The position numbers and the translations under genes are program-made. A stretch of 64,000 bases of DNA, taken from positions 4,462,083-4,526,082 of the forward strand of contig CM025850.1 in NCBI GenBank assembly GCA_003952965.2. Direction: 5' to 3'. The stretch's first letter is position 1. Every line of letters starts with the position of its first letter. Positions 38,710 through 49,543 of this stretch are shown in pieces. Source of the DNA: Morella rubra (lineage: Eukaryota > Streptophyta > Magnoliopsida > Fagales > Myricaceae). A model generated the notes under the pieces. It was not told where the DNA came from. It did not search any database and saw only the letters and a list, made by a program, of their open reading frames with translations.

Positions 38710-41667
38710 TTACCTCGTTTGAGGCGCATGGCAGTCGGAGCCTGCAGGACATACACTTGGAAGAGCTTCAACAAATCTTAAGTCACCTAGTTTGAATATG
38801 TGATACCGCTCTCCTTCAGTACGATACTGTAAACGGACAGTAGTTACCTTATTGACTATCCAAAAATCTCGGCCACCCGGTTGCATGCCAAGCACAAATT
38901 CTGCCTCCATATCATATAAGTCCAGTCTATTGAGGCTTTTAAGGTGCTGGATCCCAAAGGGTAACTCCTTCAGCTGCGGGCATGGTCCGATTTCCAGTTC
39001 CTGAAGAAGAGGCAATGCTTCTGTGTCTATTTTCAGCATCCTTAACCCATCCAACTTTCGAAGTCTGAGCTTCTTGAGTTTTTGAAAGCTACCTTCCTCG
39101 AAATGCAGTTCTTCCCCATCAAAGCCTTGATGGAGGTAAAGAACACTTAAATTAGGTAGAGCCTGGAGGCGTTTGAGTGGATCTTCCACTAACCTTGAGA
39201 ACTTCAGAACTAATGTGGCCAGATTCTGAAGCTCCGGAATCCAGTTGGGTAACTTCTCTAACCGCCCCTCCATCGTTACAATCCCTAAAAACTGAGGCGG
39301 AGATGAAATGGATTGTAAATCCAGAACCTCATCCTCGGTGATTGAACTTGCAAACAAGAACCTAAGGTGGTCCATATTCTGCAGGGAGGCACACAGAGCC
39401 CTCCCATCTTCTGCAGTCAACTTTGAAACGCCCAAAACCCTCAACTGCCGCAATTGTCCCAGCTCCTTGAATAGACCAGCTCCATGATGATTTGCCTCCA
39501 AAAGCGTTAGCGTTTGCAAATCCTTCAGACATCCAATCCCCCGGTGCATCTTCACTCCTTTCATTGACTGCAAACTGGTTTCCATTTCCAAGTCATAATA
39601 GACGGCCAAAAGATGTCTCAGCTTATGAAGCCGAAATATCTCGACTGGTAGCTCCCGCACTGGGGTTTCATTAATACTTAACGTCTGTAGGTTCTGCAGC
39701 CTACCCACCGACTTCGGAAGTACCTTCACTTTTGTCCGCTTCAAACTGAGGTGTTTTAAGTGAAATAAATCCCCCACCTCTTCAGGAAGATGATCGATTA
39801 GACAATCTTCAAATTCAACAAGTTTCAAAAGCTTGAACTTTGCGAACAATTTAACAGTTACCGATCTGGGCATTTCATTCATGCTGAAAAAGAAAATAGA
39901 ACGAACCCGAGAATACTCCAAGGCCTGTAAATCATTTTCTCCAACATCTTGGATTGATAGGCAACGACTTCTTCCATTGAAAGTTGAGTTGTTGTCTTCC
40001 ACAACGTGACAGAAATTCGACTCTCCAGCCTTTGATAGGATGATTTCACGCAAAAGATCGTGGATTCTGTACTTTCGGAATACGTCATAATCTAGCTCTC
40101 CGAATGCCTGTTGGACCAAGTTTCTTTGGACGAGCTCCAGTAAGTATTCTTCCGCTACCTGTTCCAGTTGTTTGCCCTTCTTTCCTTTAATAAAGCCCTC
40201 AGTTACCCATAGCCGGAATAGTCTTGAATCAGATATTGAGTAGTCCTCTGGAAAGACACCAAAGTACAGGAAGCAAGGCTTGAGGTAGCAAGGCAAATCA
40301 TTATAACTAAGAGAGAGAATGTTGGTAATACTTGCAAGGTGGGGATTACTTTCTAGCTCGGAGCTGAGGCTGTCATGCAACTTTTGCCACTCGAGGGGAA
40401 CCTTCTCCTTGGTGGACAGAAGACCGCCTACGGCCACAATTGCAAGAGGCAGGCCCTCGCATTTTCTCACCATGTCGAGCGACAACCCCATTAACTCTCC
40501 AGGACAACACCCTTGAAACTGTTCGGACTGAAATGCTTTTCTGCAGAACAATTCCCAAGCCTTTTCTTGAGGCAGAGGTTGTACCTTGTAAACTAGATCC
40601 AGTGAAGATTCTTTACAGGAAACGCCAACGTGATCGTTACGTGTTGTGATGATTATCCTGCTGCCTCTGTTATTCCGTGGCAATGAATGTTTCACCACTT
40701 CCCAGAACTCTATCTTCCAGACGTCGTCAAAAACCACGAGACACCTCTCCTGCTGCAAATATTGCCTCAGCTGGCTAATTAGTGCGATCTCGTCTAGCAT
40801 CTCTAGATCCGTCTGAGCCACGGTTTCTTGTGCCTGGTAGAGTTGCTTTGTCATGGCCATGAGTATCTTCTGCATGTTGTATGACTGAGAGACAGTGATC
40901 CAAACACGGCAGTCAAACCATTCCTTCACTGCTTCATTCTCATAGACTTTCCTCGCAAGAGTGGTTTTACCAATACCACCCATGCCCACTATAGAAATCA
41001 CTGACCGGCGAGTCGCTCCCGATACCAACCAGCTTACTAGTTCATCCCTCGTAGACTCGATACCCACAACTTCACCTTCCTCAACAAAAAGGGAACCGAG
41101 ACGAGGGTCATGCCATGATTCATCATTCATTGCACCGCCACTTGATTCTGGTTGTGATGAAGTAAAGCCATATCTTTCACTACGTCCCTTGATTTCACGA
41201 ACCGATAATTTGATATCCCTAATCTTGGCGGCTACCTCATGACGAGGTTTCAGTTTCGTCATGAAGCGACCAGTTTTCCGGAGGAAAGCAGGGAAACCAT
41301 ACTGATCACGACGACGCTGTGCGACGTGAAAAATGTACTCATCTACAACATCTTCAATACGATAGGCTACCTCCCTCACTTGTTTCACCCACGCTTTCAC
41401 CCCATTGCGGACGTCTCCTTTCCCTACTCTTCCTTCTGCGTCCTTCAGAAAACACTCGATGCTCTCCAGTTCATCTTTAATACTCTCGACTTCCTTGTGG
41501 ACACCCCTTAGCAGTTTGGATTCTTGAGCGAGAGACTCGATTAACTTGTTGATGACAAGGGTCACAGCTATATCTGTCATTGTTCCCTCTCCGATCCTAA
41601 CCTGGAAAACAATATTGGTCACACCCTTAGCAAAGAATTCTGCTTTGAAGTTTACGGCCATATGCAT
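38710..41667 (-). CDS. CC-NB-LRR disease resistance protein, RPM1-like (copy 1)
   Basis: This is an intracellular immune receptor. The longest frame is 985 residues. The family-like start is the internal ATG at 41580 (MTDIAVTLVINKL), giving 956. Numbered from there: coiled coil 1-140 with an EDVID-type motif (EDVVDEY, 76-82); P-loop GMGGIGKTT 199-207; kinase-2 LVVFDDVW 281-288; RNBS-B GSRIIITTR 306-314; GLPLA 376-380; an MHD motif present as IHD (506-508); then about 12-14 LRRs (HLPEEVGDLFHLKHLSLKRT style) to the end. The coding region is intronless. All nucleotide-binding motifs are intact. The C-terminus differs from copy 2: an extra base near 38773-38787 shifts the frame after KLGD and ends the protein about 30 residues earlier. 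In this subfamily P-loop binding of ATP/ADP controls activation and LRRs mediate autoinhibition and recognition; that is family knowledge. Confidence 0.95.
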   Translation of the reverse strand: MHMAVNFKAEFFAKGVTNIVFQVRIGEGTMTDIAVTLVINKLIESLAQESKLLRGVHKEVESIKDELESIECFLKDAEGRVGKGDVRNGVKAWVKQVREVAYRIEDVVDEYIFHVAQRRRDQYGFPAFLRKTGRFMTKLKPRHEVAAKIRDIKLSVREIKGRSERYGFTSSQPESSGGAMNDESWHDPRLGSLFVEEGEVVGIESTRDELVSWLVSGATRRSVISIVGMGGIGKTTLARKVYENEAVKEWFDCRVWITVSQSYNMQKILMAMTKQLYQAQETVAQTDLEMLDEIALISQLRQYLQQERCLVVFDDVWKIEFWEVVKHSLPRNNRGSRIIITTRNDHVGVSCKESSLDLVYKVQPLPQEKAWELFCRKAFQSEQFQGCCPGELMGLSLDMVRKCEGLPLAIVAVGGLLSTKEKVPLEWQKLHDSLSSELESNPHLASITNILSLSYNDLPCYLKPCFLYFGVFPEDYSISDSRLFRLWVTEGFIKGKKGKQLEQVAEEYLLELVQRNLVQQAFGELDYDVFRKYRIHDLLREIILSKAGESNFCHVVEDNNSTFNGRSRCLSIQDVGENDLQALEYSRVRSIFFFSMNEMPRSVTVKLFAKFKLLKLVEFEDCLIDHLPEEVGDLFHLKHLSLKRTKVKVLPKSVGRLQNLQTLSINETPVRELPVEIFRLHKLRHLLAVYYDLEMETSLQSMKGVKMHRGIGCLKDLQTLTLLEANHHGAGLFKELGQLRQLRVLGVSKLTAEDGRALCASLQNMDHLRFLFASSITEDEVLDLQSISSPPQFLGIVTMEGRLEKLPNWIPELQNLATLVLKFSRLVEDPLKRLQALPNLSVLYLHQGFDGEELHFEEGSFQKLKKLRLRKLDGLRMLKIDTEALPLLQELEIGPCPQLKELPFGIQHLKSLNRLDLYDMEAEFVLGMQPGGRDFWIVNKVTTVRLQYRTEGERYHIFKLGDLRFVEALPSVCPAGSDCHAPQTR

Positions 41668-41904
41668 GCATTACCACATATGTACGTCCTCATACTAGCT
41701 ACGATAGCAGTTTTCATATCGATCGGCAGGTGATCAGTAAGAGCCAAGTCAAGTCGTAGTTCTTCCCGGGAGATCACTACTACCTTTGCAATTTTTTTCG
41801 TTTACGGCAGTTAATCTTGACTAATTAGTACTAAAATAAGTATTTAAAAGTAGAATCAGTAAAAGTCGGTTGAAAACTTGAACATTCACTCGAGGGTAAT
41901 GTAT

Positions 41905-42130
41905 AAGATTTGCAAGAGGCCTATGAGGATGATGGTGCACCCTTCGATAGCTACCAGCCTACCTCATTGGGAAAGTGCATGGCAGCTGAGTCCATTAGGA
42001 AGGTAATTAATGGTATCTTTGTCGCTTATTATGATGTTCTTCGAAAGCGAAATAACAATCTACTTAGATTTCTGATCATGAGATGAGTGTCAACGATGTG
42101 GGTCACAGCAAAAGAAAAGAACAAGATATC
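41905..42130 (+). pseudogene. Unrecognised ORF remnant divergent from NLR copy 1
   Basis: This is the counterpart of the 73-codon frame at 58222-58443 (QEAYEDDGAPLDSYQPTSLG region). Here it has three amino-acid changes and a one-base loss (CTTAG for CTTAAG near 42066) that ends the frame early with ...LIMR. I do not recognise the family. Confidence 0.4.
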
Positions 42131-42554
42131 GATTGACGTAGAAATAAAGAAACCATGGGAGATTGGCGCGCGACAAGACGAGGGAGAGGCTGAGAGCAGT
42201 TGGAATTTTGACCCGGAAACAAAAATGCACGTGCTAGATTAACGAGGGGTTGGCGACAAGAGATCATAACACATACCTTAATTAATAAGCTGTTGCTATT
42301 CTGCCAATTACCCATTTTTTTTCTTAATATGTAAAATATATGATTGCAAGCCTTATAAGATAAAATCAGTTCAAAATGGCGAAAAAAGAATACAAGATAG
42401 ACTCTCAAAATCTCATAGGCGCTATCATTCATTTGAAGTCACTCTCAAAGTCTTTAGTCTGATGAGGTGCTTGCGCGTAAATTAGTTCGAACACCCGGTT
42501 AATAAAAAATACAAAATGCACTTATGAGAAGTAAAACATACAGACGTTCGTTCT

Positions 42555-42826
42555 TTTTTTTTTTTTTTTTTTCCTTTCTAAATAACGATTCCATTAACCA
42601 CCGACACCTCATAGAAGAAACTATAGATTGTCGCTCGAAATAATAGAAATTGGGATACAAGAGAAGGAAATATTTCCCACTTGATTTTCAGTACGGGCCC
42701 ATTTTGCAACTTTGTGAGCAAATTCATTTGCCGCTCTTTTAACATGATTAAAGACCCACGGCCACTCTCTAGAAGCAGCTAAACTGCGAAAATCATCCAC
42801 AATAGAGGCTATTTTCAGTACAGGCC
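42555..42826 (-). mobile_element. 5'-truncated LINE 3' end with RNase H piece
   Basis: A poly-T tract at 42555-42572 (poly-A on the minus strand) and a fragment of about 270 bp lie between perfect 10-bp direct repeats CGTTCGTTCT (42545-42554 and 42827-42836). NLR unit copy 2 has the uninterrupted empty site at 59337. The minus-strand frame reads RSLAASREWPWVFNHVKRAA then NEFAHKVAKWA, the C-terminal RNase H motif of plant non-LTR retroelements, ending at 42621. The insertion post-dates the NLR duplication, or was absent from the parent of copy 2. Confidence 0.88.
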
Positions 42827-43241
42827 CGTTCGTTCTCAGTCGTCCACTTGGCAAGCAGATATACTTGCCTTTAGAAATCCATTAATGGCTTTATGGAATC
42901 GAGGTATTAATGTATTAATGGCGGAATGGAAGCCGCGACTTTAATCTTAAAAGTGAATCAAACCCCATGCATCACATACTTTGTTCTTAATTAAGACGGC
43001 AAAGGCGATGACGATGTTCGTGGCTTTATCCCCGTCTGCAGTCTACAGATTCGGTGCCCAATTGAATAGAGTCGGCTTTGAATTTCTCTTCTGCTGTCGA
43101 TAGGTTCTTCCTCTCATATCAGTCAGCACCTGATCACCTTGGTAGTCAATCTTGCTTGTTTAAAAATAACCAGGTGTGATTATGTCTCTTCCATCCATAC
43201 AATCACCGACATAACCTGTTAGGTTAGAGGCACATTAAAAT

Positions 43242-44221
43242 GAGTTCGGTTATTATGCTTTGCGTGCTAAGCAACGGCTTAGATTTGCTTTTAAAACTCC
43301 AACGATTGAGATTTGATAACGTCAATTAAAATCTTTTAACATGCGCCCGCCCCGTCTAGCTATAACCAACCCGCATAGAAAGACGACGAATTTACTCTTT
43401 CCTGCAAATCTTAGTCTTCCTCACCAGATCTCCGCAGCAAATACATCTTCCTCACTAGCACTAGATGTCGTAATTCTCAATGAGTGAAACAATCTTAACA
43501 AGGATCATCATTTACACCATCTCCAATTCAGCTAACTGTGACACTTGTATCATTAGCAACCAAAAATTCTCAAGTTCTTCATGATAGACATTTAATAGAA
43601 AACCCCATATAATTGAAACGATAGTGTGCTTATCATTGTGGCCTCAGGTAATAAAGATCTTAAAAAAATAGAGAAATATATTATCAGAATACCCTGCTTA
43701 TTCATTTAAGTGGTCTTTTTTTCCTTCAACTAAATCAAAATCAAAAGGATTGCAAACCTATTTCCCTTTTTGAATTCACGTAATCCCGGAGTGTCAAAAG
43801 CTACTTCTTGGTTTCTCCCTGGCGGTAGTGCAAAACCAAAATCCAACCATAACCTACAAATTCTACATTCATGGACAAGCCCTGTCATCATAGCTTATGT
43901 TCACTTTTTTATGCCTTGTTAAATCCTACTAGAGACTTGAAGAAACGTACAAAACTTGCTGCAAAGATCGTGCGAGGAAGACGGATTTGCTGAGGAGATC
44001 TGACGAGGAAGACGAAGATCTGTGGGAAAGAGTAAATTCGTAGTCTTTCTATACAGGTCGGTTAAAGTTAAACGGGTCAGTAACACATCTAAACGGGTCA
44101 AGCGTAGGTTAAAAAATTTTAATTGATGTGGCCAAATCTCAACCGTTGGAATTTGAAGAGCAAATTTAAGCCATTGCTCAGCAAGCAAAGCACTATAATG
44201 CAAAACATAGCAATCGAACTC
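43242..44221. mobile_element. Non-autonomous MULE, 980 bp, 9-bp target duplication
   Basis: A perfect 9-bp direct repeat CATTAAAAT lies at 43233-43241 and 44222-44230. The terminal inverted repeats are about 200 bp with some mismatches, opening GAGTTCGGTTATTATG / GAGTTCGATTGCTATG and continuing through CAATTAAAAT, TAGAAAGAC.ACGAATTTAC and TCTTCCTC. A 9-bp TSD with long TIRs is diagnostic of Mutator-like elements. No transposase ORF is present. NLR unit copy 2 has the empty site at about 59754-59764 (CATTAAAATAACCG). Confidence 0.93.
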
Positions 44222-44705
44222 CATTAAAATAACCGTTGCTTTGATTCCTAGTATTTTAACGCGCGCCTTTCTTTTTGACTAAAGGGTTTGTCGTTGAGCT
44301 ATTGTTGGCAACTAGTCATCACTGTCATCATAAACGGGTTCCTCTCTGTTTTTCAAGAATTCGATGCATGTAATTTATTACAACAGAAAGACACCAAAAA
44401 AAAACATTATAATACTTGTGTTTTGTTTATTAAATCTTCACTTATAATCTCTCAACTATCACTTAAATAATGTTCGCCTTATAATAATATCATACGATTT
44501 AAAATGTACAGAAAAAAAAAATGTTGCAAAATATAACATGAAAAACAATGATGAACTTTGATAATTTAAAGGGTAAATGTTGTGAAATTTGTAGTTAAGA
44601 GATGAAAAGTAATATTTTTTTTTGGATCGTTGGGTAGTGATATTAACAAGAGTCGAGAGTTCACAGGGGAATAATCCTTTACGCAGGATCTCCCCCATCA
44701 TGATT

Positions 44706-45600
44706 GCCTCCATTTTTTACCCCCTTCTTTTCCCATTTCTGAGTCTCTGACCTCATTGCTTCATCTACATGAATGATCTGGTATTTTTCTTTTTCTTTTC
44801 TTTTTTTTTTCACTTTTTTGTTTAGCTTAAGGAACTCTTTTTCTTGCTGCTCTTTTTTGGCTTGTCAGTTTTTTTTTTACTCCCGTGGTCGGGCTCTGTT
44901 TCAGAGCCATTCCAGCTTGCTGGTTCGGTTTTAGGACCAATTGATTCAAGCAAAAAAACAAAAGAAGAGATTATTTTAGACCACCAAGACAAACCATTTA
45001 TATATTTTCTGTCCGATATTTTCAAATCTTTCTTTTACTTCCCTTTTTTTTTTTCTTTTTTTGACAATAATGAATTTTATTTCACAACAGGAGAGATTAC
45101 GTGAGGATGGTCTCCAGAGCCGATTACAAATAACATCGGCATAAAAATCATTACAATGACATTTATGGCCCAAAGGACCATACAACAAGCGGTGTTAAAG
45201 CTTCATTCCAATTAACGGTTATAAAGGTCTCACAAAACTTGGCCACAATGCCCATAATTCTTACCCGGTTCTAATATAAACTACCCGAGAACAACAATTT
45301 CAGTCTTTGGAAAAAGGGGTGGTCGAGCACCTCACTCCTACTTTCTATGCGCGTTGAGAGTGGCACGTGAGATCACACGCGCCTCCCTGTGATGGCAAAC
45401 GCCGTCTTCGTTATAGATCGAGGGCTACACAAGCCGACAATGTAGGATGTGCGGGAGATCACCAGAAAGTATGGGTCGTCGTTTGTTACTTCCCAAAACA
45501 AAGCCTTGCCAAAATGCAAAGGAGACTAAAACAGCAAACAAAGAAAAAAGGGACCAAAGCAACAAACAGAGCCACCCCTAACAAAGCAAGGGGGCTTGCG
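44706..45600. other. Intergenic region with a probable LINE 3' end
   Basis: No gene is seen. A T-rich tract at about 45046-45061 is followed by GACAATAATGAATTTTATTTC and AGAGCCGATTACAAATAACA. A similar layout occurs at 52700-52800 (T8, GACAATTACGGACTTTCATTTC, AGGGCCGGTTACAAGG), so both look like 3' ends of related minus-strand LINEs. The full extent is not clear. Confidence 0.45.
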
Positions 45601-47545
45601 GGGGCCATGGCCCCCTAGCTCCACAAAATTTCTTCAGATTTTTTTTTTCATATGATAAAAATGTTTTTTAAAGATTTTCTTTAATTTTTTTATTCTTATT
45701 ATCAAAATTTATTTATGTGTAATTGGCCCTAACATTCAATTCTGACTTCGTCATCTCCATGACCCAGATGAGATTAGGGTCACGAGCAAAGGAAGGGAAA
45801 AAGTCATCCTTCTGTCTCTAGAATTTTCAAAATAATTAGTAAAAAAAGGTCTACGTCTACTAGGGTAGAAAAAGAAGTAGAAGTAGCCCCTAGTGGAAAG
45901 AAGTAGAAGTAGCCCCTAGTGGACCGTCTTGGGGTGCATTTACAAATTTCCAACTACCTCAAAATTTTTTCCAATTCTAAAATTTTAATTTGCAACACAA
46001 CTAATACAAAAAATTTTATTAAATAAAATAACTTCAAAATAATTTCTCTCTATAAAATCATCTTTTTTCATTACAATAAACATAAAAAAAATTCACTCAA
46101 TCATCTCTCTCTTCGCCTTTTCACCAACTCCATAAAATTTTACTTCTCTCCTTCGTTTTCACTAATTCTTATGAAATTCTTTTTTTTTACTACTTTCTCA
46201 CAAAACTCAAAAAAACTCCAATCTCTTCAATTTTTACAACATTCAAAATTTTTAAGGGGCGTTTGCAAGCTGTAACTAGTGTAAATATTAAGGAATGTTA
46301 TAAAAATAGAGGAGAATGTAGTTTATTGGGTTTTGTGAGAATGTATGAAATAAAGTAGAATTTTATAAGAGTTGATAAAAAAGTAAAAAAAAAAAATTTT
46401 ATGTGAGTTTGTAAAAAATTGAAGAGAGAAGTAGAGTTTTATGAGATTGCTTAATTGTGTTTGCAAGCTAAAATTTTGAAATAGTGCTAAAATTTTACAA
46501 TGGTTTGCATTTGCAAACGCGTCCTAAAATGGTTAAGGTTTACAAACGCATCCTTAATAGAGTTCTTTCAAAAATTCCAAAGAGAAAGGATGACTTTTTC
46601 CCTACCCTTTGCTAGACGTAGCCCTTTTCTCTAAATTTAGAAGAAGAAAAAAAGCGGTGTCTAGTCTCCCTATCCCGTTTTACTTCGATTAGCCCAAGTC
46701 TTGGTCAAGTTAATTAATTCAAGCTAACTAGCTGTCAGACTGCAACATTATTTTTGCCACCGAAGGGCTTTGGATAGATGGGGTCCAAGGGGAGGAGGCA
46801 GGGACGGCCAGCGGGGGCCACTGCCCACCGCCCGCCACCACCACCCAAAGAATTTTACAAAACCTGATCTCTTGATCATCACCTTTGACCTTTGACCTTT
46901 GACCTCTAACATTTTGAAAATCCCTCCTCCCTTGGTCTATTTAAAAAATTCTAAAAGTTTCTATTTAGACCCTTAAATTTATAAATCATACTTTTTTTCT
47001 TGACTTTTTTTAAAAGAAGTTTTTTTTATTAAAAAAATTATTTTGGCTCCTCAAAAAACAATTAAATTCTTTAATTAAATCAATTTTATTAAGTATAAAT
47101 GCACCCACAAGGGACGGTAACATAAAATTTTAAATTAGTAACTGAAATAAAGAAAGTTAGAAATTAGTCCATTTAGTAAAGTTTCATAAAAAATACGTCC
47201 ATCCCCATTTCTTTTACAAACATCATATGCTAGTCAACACTAACTACAACGTGCTACATGTCCAAATAGATCCCGTAGTTAACTAGCATATGCCGTTAGT
47301 AAAAAAGATAAAAATAAACAGAATGACGTGTTTTTAACGAAAACCTTACCATCTCATATAATATTTATTTAGAATAGGATAAAGTGTATAATTAAATTAT
47401 GAATTTATACTCTTGACTTTGAGAATATGTGAAATTACTAATTTATTTTAAAAAGTTAAGGTGATAAAAGAGATAAATTCATTATTTAAATTATATTATC
47501 ACGTGAGGAATAGTGATAAATTCATGGCAAGAGCTTAAATTATAA
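45560..47545. repeat. Intergenic repeat block A (paralogue of 50000-51600)
   Basis: It shares GGGGGCTTGCGG..GCCATGG..CCCTAGCTCCACAAAATT, the TTTGACCTTTGACC run, GGACGGCCAGC and GTTTTTAACGAAAACCTTAC with the later block. Block A contains a nested MITE pair at about 45933-46556 that block B lacks. Its last 200 bp (47350-47545) match 52330-52555. Confidence 0.75.
45933..46556. mobile_element. MITE carrying a second nested MITE
   Basis: The outer ends are GGGGTGCATTTACAAA and TTTACAAACGCATCC. An inner element at about 46256-46525 opens GGGGCGTTTGCAAGC and closes TTGCAAACGCGTCC, flanked by TAA on both sides (PIF/Harbinger-like 3-bp target). The paralogous site near 50382 (GACCGTCTTAACTCTTAATAGAG) is empty. 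No ORF is present. Confidence 0.65.
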
Positions 47546-48026
47546 AATTTGACATTTTAATCTTTAGATTTATAGCACTTTTGCATTTAGATCCTTTATT
47601 TTCAAATCTAACATCCTTATATTTTCGACCTTTGACAAAAATGTCCTCCCATCAACCTTCCGTCTATCTTATTAACGGAAGCTCAAGTCACGTCATCCTT
47701 ACGTTCATGCGGCAAAGTAATAAACCAGGTAACCTGCCAACTCATCTTCCACATGGCTCAGGAACAAACGGCGTCGTCCACGAACTCACTTCACACCTGC
47801 CAACCCACATACACGCCACCCCCACCACACCCATCTCAACCGTCCCTCCCTCGCTCTCTTAGAACCAACGTCTCAAATTTCACCACAAACCGCGTCTCTG
47901 CTCTTTTGTCTAGTATTTTTCTTCCGTTCAACTCACTACTCATTCATCGCTCGGTATTGCACTTTCACTCTCCTTCGAGGACACTCTCAGTCTTCTAGCT
48001 CCTCGTACCCTCCCTCAACAATCACC

Positions 48027-48530
48027 ATGGCATGGATGCTGTCCCTAAAAGCTCTGCTCGTTTTGACGAGTGTGGTGTTCGTGGGTTTGGCTTTGAAGCT
48101 CTCTGTGCCATTGGCGTTGGAATTCTGTGCCTCTCACGTGCCTCTCTTATGGGTCTCGCCTCTCTCCTGGCTCAAGCCCCCATATCTCTACCTCGACATC
48201 AACGGGATCATCATTGGCATCGTTGCCTCTTTGCGGTTCCACCACAGCTCCGATCGAGACCACCAGCATGATCCAATGCCTCCTCCGGAGGCTCCAGAGG
48301 AGATCACGTCGGAGTTTGGCGTTTTGGAACCGACGGTGGCGCACGAGCTGAGAGAAGAGGCTCTGGAAGTGACTTCGGAGGTGACGAAGGCTGTGGTGGT
48401 GGTGAATGGCTCTGCAGAGGATTGCACGTTATTCACGTTACTCACGGTACTGGAAGTGACTTCGACCTTTGACACACTGTACACATGTTATTCACGTTAC
48501 TCCTGGAATCGAAATTTCCAGGTCAAATAA
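48027..48530 (+). pseudogene. Captured DUF4408-type gene fragment
   Basis: An open frame of 167 codons from ATG 48027 has the DUF4408 N-terminal pattern: a hydrophobic helix (MLSLKALLVLTSVVFVGLAL), then W..P.WLKPPYLYLDINGIII GIVASLRFHH, followed by an acidic linker. Full-length family members continue to a C-terminal DUF761 motif, absent here. From about residue 135 the frame runs into unrelated, internally repetitive sequence (TATTCACGTTACTC twice). About 150 bp of CT-rich 5' leader precedes the ATG. As it lies inside the inverted-repeat element, I treat it as a transduplicated fragment. It may be transcribed, but nothing shows function. Confidence 0.75.
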
Positions 48531-48746
48531 CAACGTTTTTAACGACCGAGCATGTATATGGATGTTGTTTATAGTGCGTGAAAACGAGAAAATTCCAAAT
48601 GAGTTGTAAAAACAGTCATTGATGTTCACTTTGCCGGGAGGTTAGTGCAGGTACGTTGGGGCGTCTCTGGGCTTTTTTCTTCAATGTTCTACCATGTTGA
48701 CTGCTTATGTTTTTTAATGTTTTTGGGGTCATATCTTCTTTCTAGG

Positions 48747-49543
48747 CACGCCTGAAGAATCTGGTTGACAAAGATGCAGAGGAGAAGTCAGATGCTGCTA
48801 CAGAGGCCTTGTTACAAGAGCTTGTTGTTGATGCCGAGGAGACTAAAAAAGGAGGTGCTAAAGACGAAAAAAGGGACAAAATATATCATGTAGACTTATA
48901 TCTTGACAACATACAATTGCTTGTACCGTAGGCAACTGGAACTGTGGATGAGCAGCATCCCCTCCCTGAGGAAGATGTGGAACAAGCGTAAGTCTGTTTA
49001 TTATACTTGCATTTTGGAACTCTTCCTTCTTTAGGCTAAAAACACATGTACTTCGTGTAAATACGTGGCCATCTGTGCTCCCAACTAGTTAAATATTTTC
49101 ATCTGTATTGTGCTTCAGTTGCCATCCTGCTGCTCATGGTGGAAATGATATTAAACTGGAGATTAATTGGTCTTCTCGGAAGCACAGATGAACTGAATCA
49201 ACAGGAAGAGGAACTTAGGGCTGAGTTCGAGGAGGTGGAAAGAAAACTTGAAGAAACTTTAGAGTTGCAGAGGCGAATGGAGAATGATGCTAAACAAAAG
49301 CGTCTCGCTGAGCAAAATGATAACGTGGAAGACTAAGTGCCTGGTTCCGCCTCTGAACCTGGTGAAGATGTTGGTTCAAGCGAGGAGCAGCAGCCAAAAC
49401 AATCGGGACCAGTACCCTCACCTGTTAGTGGAATCTGTTTTGGAAAGCTTAACTGGGCAGACTTTGCTCGAAATCATAAAGTGAAACCAGGGGAACTTTT
49501 GCTGCAGCAGCCAGGGCTAGCGTGGAATCAGTTCGGCAGGTGA
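48747..49543 (+). pseudogene. Captured exons of inactive ubiquitin carboxyl-terminal hydrolase-like gene
   Basis: Three pieces retain protein similarity to the plant DUF627/DUF629 'inactive ubiquitin hydrolase' family. Following an AG acceptor at 48746 is RLKNLVDKDAEEKSDAATEALLQEL; at 48932 onward TVDEQHPLPEEDVEQA followed by a GTAAGT donor; at 49189-49330 ELNQQEEELRAEFEEVERKL then EETLELQRRMENDAKQKRLA. A stop at 49334-49336 and shifted frame follow (PGSASEPGEDVGSSEEQQPK). Introns appear to be retained, so capture was at the DNA level. No catalytic region is present. Confidence 0.7.

Larger units (their letters stand above)
37441..44705. repeat. NLR-bearing segmental duplication, copy 1
   Basis: This is homologous and collinear with 53738-60313. 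It starts at AGGAATATGCTTCATTATG and ends after CCTTTACGCAGGATCTC. It differs by a LINE fragment and a MULE present only here, and by the absence of the 495-bp MITE. The two NLR coding sequences look well over 90% identical by eye. Confidence 0.9.

Noticed and set aside
39492..41511. Plus-strand ORFs across NLR copy 1 (and equivalents in copies 2 and 3)
   Set aside because: They are antisense shadows of the conserved NLR frame.
42621..42854. Stand-alone gene with an RNase H-like domain
   Set aside because: The frame lies within a truncated LINE between target duplications, and its first codons are host sequence.
45367..45618. 83-codon basic ORF
   Set aside because: It spans the junction between a probable LINE end and repeat block A; composition is biased (Lys/Arg/Gln) and no family is recognised.
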